Shown here: piece after piece, positions 43,388-53,700 of the stretch
How positions within the stretch are numbered: position 1 is the stretch's first letter
Layout: every line of letters starts with the position of its first letter
Source of the DNA: Branchiostoma floridae
Taxonomy: Eukaryota; Chordata; Leptocardii; Amphioxiformes; Branchiostomatidae
DNA: 64,000 nt
Assembly: GCF_000003815.2 (NCBI RefSeq)
Contig: NC_049996.1
Location: forward strand, 4,843,834 to 4,907,833
Direction of reading: 5' to 3'
The notes under the pieces: generated by a model
Told to the model about the DNA's origin: nothing
The model's database searches: none
The model's input: only the letters and a program-made list of their open reading frames with translations
Made by a program: the position numbers and the translations under genes

Positions 43388-45672
43388 CAGATGACTGTCG
43401 TATTATGTGTGGTTCATACGAAAACAGCTGACGTCGTGGTTAGGTGCACCATCTTGGATTGGAACTTGAGTCCAAAAAAATTTAACTCCATTCGCTAACC
43501 AACTACTCCACGAAACATCACGATATAGCGTGCATTTGCGAGTACAACTGTACTAGTCTGACGGAACGCGTAATTATACGAGAGAAAATAAACTGCAAGT
43601 CCAGAATTTCTAATTTTGAATACGTATACCTCTACTGTCTCTTCACCTTTTGGTCATCAAATTAAAGTTTTTAAAACTGATAATAGAACATCTGTAGTGC
43701 ACAAGTAAACCCCGCATGGTGATAAACGACAAACAATTATGCCTGCACGGTTAGAGTTCATGACATTTACATGAAAGTCAATATTGCTTATACAGGGTTC
43801 GCAGTGAAGCCATAATAATCAGAAATTAAATTGCCCGGAAACCATGTTGGCTGATGATTGGATTAAGCAATGGCATCTTCTTGTGTTCTAAGTATACCAA
43901 CATTGGGCAGATGACGTCAAGTGGAAAGCCTGTGTAAAAAAGTGGAACTCATAGAGTTCAACCTGACCCATCTTACACCGATAAGGTACATAACTGGCCT
44001 ATCCCCACTTCAACAGCTCAGGTACGGTCCTTTCTGGGTCTATCATTCTAAAGTAGGAAGTTCATGCGGCGTTTACTGAGACTGCTGAACCACTAAACGT
44101 TGTGACAAAAAAAGGAACACATATCACATGGACTTATATATTCGATGTTCAAATGAACAATTCTCCCCTTTTGGGAGGGGTTTTGAAGGACGCGAAAACT
44201 TTCTTCTCGCATAACACCTAAACGGTTTACACGATAGCCACTAAATTTCGTGACTTTTTCCTAACTTCAGTTTTGCAATACTTTTACAAATTTCGATAAG
44301 TATTTTATCTTGTTTTCATAGCGACCTGAAAATCGCCATTTTCGTTTCTAACAATGTATTTTTCATGTTTTCTTGCAACATTATCGCCTTTTTTATTATG
44401 AAAAACATTTTATACAATTTAACATATTTCCTTATAAAATTTGCATAAATTATGCTAATTTAGTTACGTCATAGGTAAAAAAATCCCAGATGGTGGTCAA
44501 TATCACCAGACCAAGTATGACTAGCTTATTGTCCCGTAAAATTCTACCTGTAACTTTTCTATATATACTATAATCCATATGATTGTTTGCTAAAATGTAT
44601 TTTTGAGAATTCAACTTGGCTGACCAAAGATGGTGGAACTCAGCTGATATCGTGAATATGTATAACGTCATCCTATGGCACCATTTGACGTCGTTTATGC
44701 TGCCATTGGCAAAAAAGTCATATGAGACATAATTGTTCTGTTATCTAAACTTTCTGTTACGTCTTTGCTGTACAATTACATAGATGACGATATTACTGAC
44801 ATTATAATGCGAATAAATTTCTTACAACCCTGAAATTTTACCTAAATATTGTGCTCTAAAATGTGGTGGTCATAACATAAGTCGTTTAGGAGTTACATGA
44901 GTTTAAACGCGATCCTTAAAAGCCCCCTCCCCGCTAAAATTGATGCTAACACAGATGTCATTCAGAAAATAAAACTAACGTGATCTATCTCAAATATAGG
45001 GCTCTGTATTCATTTTTGTCCGAGTTGTTGCCTCCGTTAAAAAAACAACAACAAAGGTCCACGTCCATTTTATGTTTACTCGTTTGACCTTTTAACTGCG
45101 GCAGATCTTCTCCTTTTGTACCTTCTGCTATAGACATGATCATCTTGGGTTTGGGTCACACATAGCTTTGGACGGAGTTATGTAGGTTTGCACCTTCCAA
45201 CAGCCTGATATGGAAAGACAGCGGTTCTTTTCAAATGCCTGACCATAGCTGGACCGAATAAATGATATTTGGTACAAGATAGATTAGAGAAATATACAAA
45301 TTGATGTAATTTATGAAAACTTGGGCATGATTTTCATATCTAATGGATGAAATATACACTCGCGTTTTTCTTATTACGCTACAATACACTTAGCTTATGT
45401 GAATCCCATTGACAGAAACATATCCAAAAATACAAGTCAAATTCAATGATTACTTAGTGGTATTCGGTTTGATTTCTTTTGATATGTGCCATGTGTAAGT
45501 TGAATCTGTGCATCTCCGCTAGTATATTATCTAAATGTGTATAATGTTTTAGTGATAAATCATGAAATGTAAACATGAGGTACTTTGTATGAGAACTATG
45601 TATCTAATATTGATAGTTAGATAGAGAAGATAAATTGATCACGCTAACCGGAAATTCTATGCAGAATTAAGT
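43388..45672. other. No gene seen
   Basis: AT-rich sequence. Around 44460-44700 there are further TTACGTCA/TGACGT and AAGATGGTGG motifs, possibly an eroded relative of the 42.5-kb element, though its ends were not found. No coding sequence is supported. Confidence 0.4.
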
Positions 45673-46426
45673 AATAGATAGATGATGGGCGTGGCTTGAT
45701 TATGTGNNNNNNNNNNNNNNNNNNNNNNNNNNNNNNNNNNNNNNNNNNNNNNNNNNNNNNNNNNNNNNNNNNNNNNNNNNNNNNNNNNNNNNNNNNNNNN
45801 NNNNNNTAGGCAAGCCACTTAAAGATGTGTGTCTCCTTTGAGAAGAAAATCTTGGGCACTCTTCAGTTAGAATACTGATGTATTGAAGAGTGCTTCAGAG
45901 AGAGAGGGAGATCTCCCCATGGGTACTAGTAATAGCCGTGGTACTGAAATAACTACCTAGCAGCGAGGTACGGCACTTATAATGGCAGCCCATCAAGTTG
46001 GTCTGCTGAAGGCTGAGGGTCTCATGGGGAGGATGAGGAATCCTGATTTAATCAAAACTCTGAATCATATTTCTCCTTTTTTTTATTCTCCTTCCTCTTT
46101 TTTTCTTGAAAACAAAGGGCCTGGACCAGACAGCTGTCACCATGGTTACTGGTAAAGTAGAGGGCTCCCGATTGTCTTTGAATTTTGATCACATTATGCA
46201 GCAAAGCTATAGAAACACACACACTGTTATGTACTATAAATCTTAAAATTTGCAGGGGTGGTTTCATGGTCAGTTTTCTCTGTGACCTATTCACCACGAA
46301 CTCAAAACCACCGAAAAATGCTCTTCTGCCGCAAAGCCTCCAGGGGAGCAACGGGCAAAAGGAACCCCCGAGTGGGGGGCAACCCCGTGTTTCACATAAT
46401 CAAGCCAAGCCCATCATCTATCTATT
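45673..46426. mobile_element. Inverted-repeat-bounded element containing the assembly gap
   Basis: Arms 45673-45706 and 46393-46426 are inverted repeats, 33 of 34 bases matching (AATAGATAGATGATGGGC...TGATTATGTG). The left arm runs straight into the run of Ns. Part of the element is therefore unsequenced, and its true length and coding content are unknown. Confidence 0.55.
45707..45806. other. Assembly gap (100 N)
   Basis: Exactly 100 ambiguous bases, the conventional size for a gap of unknown length. The frame that appears to cross it is meaningless. Confidence 0.98.
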
Positions 46427-47500
46427 TTAGAACATGGCCACTACCCCTAAGATTTTTTTCAAGATGAATCAATCAGGATATCACATTATATTCAAAGTGT
46501 GTTAGAGTTACCTCTCATCAAGGAGGTGGAAAAGGGGACCTCCTTGGTCTCATGGATAAAGAATTTATTGATCAATGGAATCTGTTCATGGTGTTTTATG
46601 GCATGGCGGTGGGTGGCCATCTCCATCTAGTCTGTTCCATGTGAAACTTCAGTCTACACCCAGCCACAGACGGGGAAGGATCTGGTATGGCTAAACTGAA
46701 TTTTAACTTGAACTTTCAATGACTGGACTGACCGACGAGCATGGGGCTCCACTTTGCAGACAGGTATATGGAGCATCTTCTTTAGCTTGAGAGTCAAGCG
46801 GGTTGTCACAGCATTCCATCGTTCAGCCAAACGGACTAAAATCTACATCTTCATGGCAAGCATATTTGAACTGGGATTTCTGATCATGAACTGTGAGTTA
46901 CTCTGTTTTGGTTTATTGTTTCGGTTATTCTCTCCACTGTTCCCAGTACTGAGAGAATCAAGCTTGTTTTGCTTCATTATTTTCTGAAGAGTTGCCACTG
47001 TTTTGCATGTAGCTCAGAATCAAACTGTATAGTTTTGTTAAGTTTGATGGTACCATCCATGCGTGTTGCCTATTTTCCAGTAGAGAGATTCAAACTGTTT
47101 TGTTTAACTTAACGTACCTGGCACCCACGTTTTTTTCTGGAGTGGCGACACTGTTTTCAGTAGTTTACAGTTTGAAGAATCAAACTGTTTTGTATAGTTT
47201 GACGGCATGGCCGAGCCTGTTACTGTCTGTAAAATATTGCACAAATTTTGTTATTTTCTGAAGATCTGGTTCTGTTTTCCAGTGATAGAAATCATTACAC
47301 TGTTGGGTACTGTTTTCAGTAGAAAGAATCAAACTGTTTTGTATAGTTTGACGGCAGTAACCTTGTTATTTTCTGAAGACCTGGTTCTTTGTTACAGCTA
47401 TGGAAAGCATTAAACTGTTGTTAACTTATATGACATTGAGTCTTTGTGTCTTAATCCTCTCTAATCCCCTAGGCAATTAGCACAGTGTGTGAGCCGACCA
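46427..47500. repeat. Local direct repeats upstream of the death-domain gene
   Basis: A 32-base segment centred on CAAACTGTTTTGTATAGTTTG occurs identically at 47176-47207 and 47325-47356, with diverged copies near 47017 and 47087. CAAACT..AGTTTG is itself a dyad. CTGGTTCTGTT and TTATTTTCTGAAGA also repeat. No coding sequence is supported. Confidence 0.55.
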
Positions 47501-47503
47501 GTG

Positions 47504-47622
47504 GTGCAGAAAAAGTGTTGGATTATCCAAAAAGTGTGGTACTATCCAAAAAGTGTAGTTTTATCTTATGCAAATTTTACATAATCCCACACTTTTTGGA
47601 TAGTGCAACACTTTTTCTGCAC
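47504..47622. repeat. 35-bp-arm hairpin upstream of the death-domain gene
   Basis: 47504-47538 and 47588-47622 are inverted repeats, 33 of 35 matching, with a 49-base loop. The arms contain repeated TATCCAAAAAGTGT motifs, one more of which is in the loop. It lies about 150 bp before the acceptor of the first coding exon, so probably within a 5' intron. Confidence 0.7.
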
Positions 47623-47796
47623 TATGTGGATATAATCACAGTAATTGAAGGGCTCCCATTGGCTGAGGGGTAGTGGCCATGTTCTAATGAAATAATACTA
47701 ACTGTTGCAATAACACATGGCTGAGATTTTAGGAAACGAGGTCAATGGATTTTTTTTTTTTTGCTCTATAGGTATCTTGCGATCAATAACGGAACT

Positions 47797-50700
47797 ATGG
47801 AGTTACGTCCAACGAGTCAGAGGCGGCAAAAGAAAGAAACTTCCATCTCTGCTGCCCCGATATTAGGTACTTTTATTTGATTTTTTGCTATGTGTTTTGT
47901 ATAATATTTGTCTTCCAGTCATGAATGTATGATTACAGCATATGAGTACCTGAACATTTTAGAATCTTGCTTAAAGCCCCAGTCACATACTTTGCACGAT
48001 TTTCTAGCGATAGGGATTTATGCTACTTTAGTACTTGTTACGCTTTGGCCGAATTGAGCGTAGGACTTGAGAACATAAAGCCGGAAGCGTGCTTATTTCA
48101 CCCGCAGCTAAATTGTACATGTATTGAATCTGATTCGGTGATCAGTAAGTGAGTGAGTGAATGATCAGTAAGACGAACAATGAATGACGAATCAGCAATC
48201 GCGAAAGAATATTGCTCTAAGATACTTAAGTTAAATACTGGCAAGAATGACAAATCAAAAGACTTCTATGTAATTGATATATATATTGTGAGGTCTGTCT
48301 AACATAGAAGACGGAAAGATAACCCATGCGTACAGCCGCCTCAAATCTGGGGGCTTCACCCCCGGGAAAAGTTATTTGAAAGTTTACGGAGGATCATGAC
48401 GTTATGGATTCTTTTAACATGTTTTATAATAACGGACACCACAGCCTTTAATGTAACAGATAGATTCATATTTGGTATGTTCAACAAGTACCAGGTCAAG
48501 AAGCAAAAATTGTGAAATATTGCATAATAATGAAAAAAAATTCAAAATTATACGATACAATGGCTTATTTATCTGTGTTCTTTTGCGAATTAAACCTGTT
48601 GATCATACAATTAACGCGGTTTGCTACGTAAAAACGTAAGTGCATTGAACGATGCATGTAACCGGGTCTTTTAAAGTAAATTGGTCAGGATGATGATGAT
48701 GAGCATTGTTTGAAAGTTCAACATTTAATTAAGAAAGAAGTATTTGCATCAAACGAATGTCATTTTTATCAAGGTAAAGGGAGGCAGGCACGACCATCTC
48801 AAGAGGAAGCTAATGCCCGCAAAAGAATGAAGACAACTGGTAAGTTTAAAAATCCGCCAAAATTACAAAATTGTGGGACATTCTCAGTACCTCTAAACTG
48901 AATCATGTTTGGACAAAGAAGTGAGAAATCGCAAGTGAGATATTTTGTCCTATCATTATATTCAGTTTAATTCCATTCTACGATTTCTTGTAAATACCAG
49001 CATAATACATTGCTACATGATATATATAGTTTTTTTATGATATATATATATATATATAGTTACCTCCATGAAATGTCATGGAGGTTATATTTACCTCCAT
49101 GAAATGTCATTTTACCCTGTGTCTGTCTGTGTGTCTGTGTGTCTGTCTGTCTGTCTGTGTGTAAACAAGATGGAGGTTATATTTTACCCTGTGTTTGTCT
49201 GTGTGTGTGTCTGTCTGACTGTCTGTCTGTGTGTAAACAAGATAACTCAAGAACGGCTTGGTGGATTGGTTTCATACTTGGTGTGCTGGTAGGGTGTGAT
49301 AAAAGCTGGAAATGATTAGATTTTGGTCCCCCTAGCGGCTTCCCTTGGTACTGCAGCGCAACTTCTCGTGTTCTGAGCAAGCTATGGTCACGATTTTGAA
49401 GTGTTAGATAGCTCTTGTGCTCAGAAATAAGTAAAAAAGTTTGGCCCCCCTAGCGTCAATTTTTGGGAAAGCAGGGGCATTTTTGTCAAAAACTTCTGAT
49501 GACGATAACTCAAGAAGGGAACAACGGATTTTTATCATTTTTGGTATGTAGGTACCTTAGACAATGTTTTACAAGATAAAATACTAATTATGCAAAACAG
49601 GAGTACATTTGCATAATTAATGAGAATATTCTATCACAGCAGTTTTTTCAATGTATCTCTTGTTCCAGACATGCTATGGTCTTGATATTTTAGTGGTAGA
49701 TAGCTTTTGGTGTCATGAATAGGTGGGGCAAGTTTTAGCTCCCTAACATTCAATTGTGGAACCGCATGGGTGTTTTTGTCAAGACACTCCAAAGAGAATA
49801 ACTGCAGAAAGGAACGACGGATTGCCTGCATTTTAGGCATGCGGGTAGCTTAGGCAATGATGTTCATAATTAATTACGATAGGTGGAATATAAGCAGATA
49901 CTAAATATGGTAATGAGGAACTTATTTGCATAATTTATGTAAAATTTGCAAAACCGCTTTATGATTAATAATGGGGATTTTATAACTGTGACATGTGTAC
50001 GTTAGTCAATGATGAACAACGCCATGCATAAATTATGTTAATGTGTTAGTCAATTACATGAAAGTTACGAAAGCTCTAAAGTTTCATGGAGGTATGAGGT
50101 CGCCAAACTCTAGTTTACCCTGTGTTTGTCTCTCACTGTGTCTGTGTGTGTCTGTGTGTAAACAAGATAACTCAAGAACGGCTGGGTGAATTGTTTTCAT
50201 ATTTGATGTGTTGGTAGGGTGTGGTGAAAGCTGGAAATGATTAGATTTTGGGCCCCCTAGCGGCTCCCCTTAGTACTGCAGAGCAACTTCCGGTTTTGCT
50301 ATTTTGGTGTTCTGAACATGCTATGGTCACGATTTTTGACTATTAGATAGCTCTTGTGCTCAGGAAGAAATGACATAAGTTTGGGCCCCCTAGCGTCTAG
50401 TTTTGGGATAGCAGGGGCATTTTTTAATTTTTAAATTTGCATAATTAATGACAACATTCAATCATAGCAGTTTTTTCTATGTATCTCTTGTCTTGGACAT
50501 GATATGGTCTTGAAATTTGGCTGGTAGATAGCTTGCAGTGTCATAACAAAGTGGGGCAAGTTTCAGTTCCCTAACAATCAATTTAGGAACTGCAGGGGCG
50601 TTTTTGTCAAGACATTCCAAAGAGGATAACTGCAGAAAGGATTGACGGATTGGCATCATATTATGCATGCAGATACCTCAGGCAAAGATGTTCATAACGA

Positions 50701-53700
50701 TATACATGTTATGCAAGTGAGGACTTAATTTTCATAATTAATGAGGAAATTGTATAATTCCATTGTTTTCAATAACTGGACTTCAATAAATGTAACACAT
50801 GTTAATTATGATAGGTGGAATATAAGCAGAAACCAAATATGGTAATGAGGCATTAATTTGCATAATTTATGTAAAAAATGCAAAACCGCCCATTGATTAA
50901 TGATTTTATAATTTTGACGTGTATGTTAGTCAATGATGAATAACTGCATGCATAAATCATGTTAATGTGTTAGTCAATTGCATGAAATTCACAAAAGCTC
51001 TAAATATTCATGGAGGTATGAGGTCGCCGAACTCTAGTTTATATATATATATATATATACATATCATAGATTTAACATCCTGGTTTCCTGACATACTAAC
51101 ATGCTAACCTGGTCATTCCTTAATCTAGATCTGCGAGAAGGGTTTAATGTCGTGGTGACTGAAATGAGTGCCGACTGGCGGGAGCTGGGACACAGACTAG
51201 GGCTGACTCATGATTACATTGAGGCAACCGACCAGAAGCATCAAGGGAAGACGCCGCAGTGCTGCAGAGAAGTGCTCGAGCAGTGGCGCAAGGAAAGTGG
51301 TTCTCAAGCAACGTTAAAAATGCTGGAGGAGGTTCTCAGAAAGGCACGTCATGTGCGCGTGGCAGACATGATTAAATGTAAGATAGACAATATCTATCTT
51401 GTAAAATGTACAGATTATAACATAAATTACTTTGGTATCAAACTTTTCTTTGTGTAGATTAAGATATGCATATTACGTTCAAATAAAAGGACGAATGATA
51501 CTCAAATTATACTCAAGCACCTACTATGTAGTGACCGTCAGGGTATCCAGAAATTATTTGGCCTCGTAAAATGCCTGATCGATGTATCAATTGCCGTAAA
51601 ATTATTAGACCTTTGGATACTTTTAAAGTTGTTATAGTTATATTTCATCAATACATGTTCACATCCTTTGTTATATTTTTCAATGGATATATTAGTGACT
51701 TATTATTATTTGTCTTAATAATTCTAGGTATAGGGGATGACAGCGAATCACCAATCGCAAGTAAGTCTCTTACAAAATATGATTTTATTAATGTCCGCTT
51801 CATTGAATTGCGAGTAGATGTATTCGAGATCTAGAATTTCAAAAGTAAAAATGAGATAATAAACACCGAAATATGATGAGGCAGCAAAGAAATTTTATTT
51901 CAGGCACGTCACATACTCCTGGAACAGTCGAAGTGGTTAAAACAACTGAGTCCTGGATAAAGATAAAGTGGGCGCCACCGACCATTTGTATGATTGGGAC
52001 GCTGATCGGCTACATAGTGGAGCATTCTTTCTTCCAAACTGATGAATGGGTGAAAGCACACGACCAAGGCTGCCTGCCGTCATCTACAACAGAGTTCAAA
52101 GTGGGCGGCCTTACAAAGAATGGGCAGTATCATTTCCGTGTAAAAGCTGTTTACCGTGGCCGCAAGCTGAGTGAACCATCTTACTCAGGATTGGGCATAG
52201 CCAAGATACAAGGTACAACATCAATATAAACTGTGGATGGCATATTAGGCATAAATACATAACGTTATTTGCGTATCAAAAATGATTGTGCAAATATGTG
52301 TTTGGAGGAATTTATGAAATTTTATAATCCCACCGCAATCCACGATACGACTCTAGAAATCATCACTTGTGTAACTGATAAATTAGGAAAGTCGACAGAT
52401 ATCAATTATACAAAAAAGTGGTCACATTTTCATAAGTATTGTGCGAATTAGAATTGTATTTGCATGATTAGGAAGATTATACTTTTTGTTAAATTTACGC
52501 TGTATTCCAAAATCTCAGCATAGCAACCTTGCTGAATAACGTTTATACTATAAAAGACGCTGAAGAGTAGCGCTGAGCTCAAGGTGGGCGTTTACTCTTG
52601 GTGCAGTCCATGGCGCATTTGGTAGTCGAAGAAATCAGTTGTATCTTAGTCAATGTCTGAGGCACACTTCTAGTCAGAGCATGGCGACCTTTGCCTTATA
52701 CTCTTTGTGAGCTGACTTGTAAAGTAATTCTGTACTTGTGGAGCCATACTTCAATTACGTATCTGTTCAAAATTGTTGTCTTATGTACATTTCAAAACTG
52801 TTTCGAAAAGAAACTCCACTACTTTCTACACTGTTTTAACTGCCATCACCAATGTGAACACCATGTTGGTTGGGACCAAACTGAGGTCTGTTATTTTACA
52901 TTGGATAATCTATGGGGTGATTTTATTGCACAACCTTGGTCTTTAACATGATTAATTAGGAAACATTCCAATAGCATTCTTTACTTAGGCATACATTGAC
53001 TTGTGTTATCTATGTAGGAAAAATGATTAGCTGAGACAAGTTATCGATCATACATTCGTTTGCGATGCACAGTTGAATAGCATATTTTCACGCTGTTTTA
53101 AAATGTTTTATATTATTTATTTATAGGTCAACCATTACAACCGCGCAATCTGCGTGTGACAGACCTTGACACTAAGGGGGGCATCGTGATGTTAGAATGG
53201 CTCGAACCCGAAGAAGTCAACGATGGCGACTTTCCTATAACCTCCTACATTGTCGAAAAACGCCTCCACAGCGATTGGGTTTTGTGTCTTAAAACATCGA
53301 AGCTGCAGTGCACAATAAAAGGCATTACAGACGTCGAAGACTGGAGGTTTCGTGTGTCTGCGAAGAATAAGAAAGGTCTTCAGAGCGATCCCTCTGAGAT
53401 GGGTACGTTTTTTATAGTGACCAATCGTTGGATTACGATATTTAAACTGCATACTTACTGATTTTATAATTCATCTTGCATTACGTTTTCAGTCAATCCT
53501 GAGGTTCGCATAAAGGTGGATGTACACAACGCTGGCCAAGCAAATAGGGAGGCTGTTAAAAAGGCTCTCTGGAAATCAGCATTTGAGCCTCATGGGCTAT
53601 CAGGCAAGAAGATAGAGGAGGGCAGCATCGTCTTCGTGTACAGCTGCAGGGATCCGATTGGTCTCTGTAATCTCTGGATGATGTACTGCCGGGGAGAAGT

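Noticed and set aside
45644-45859. ORF spanning the run of Ns
   Set aside because: The frame crosses an assembly gap of unknown length and means nothing.
47772-47866. Reading the first exon of the death-domain gene in the phase-1 entry frame
   Set aside because: That frame ends in TAG exactly at the donor. The frame used instead, starting at ATG 47797, stays open and joins in phase to 48774.
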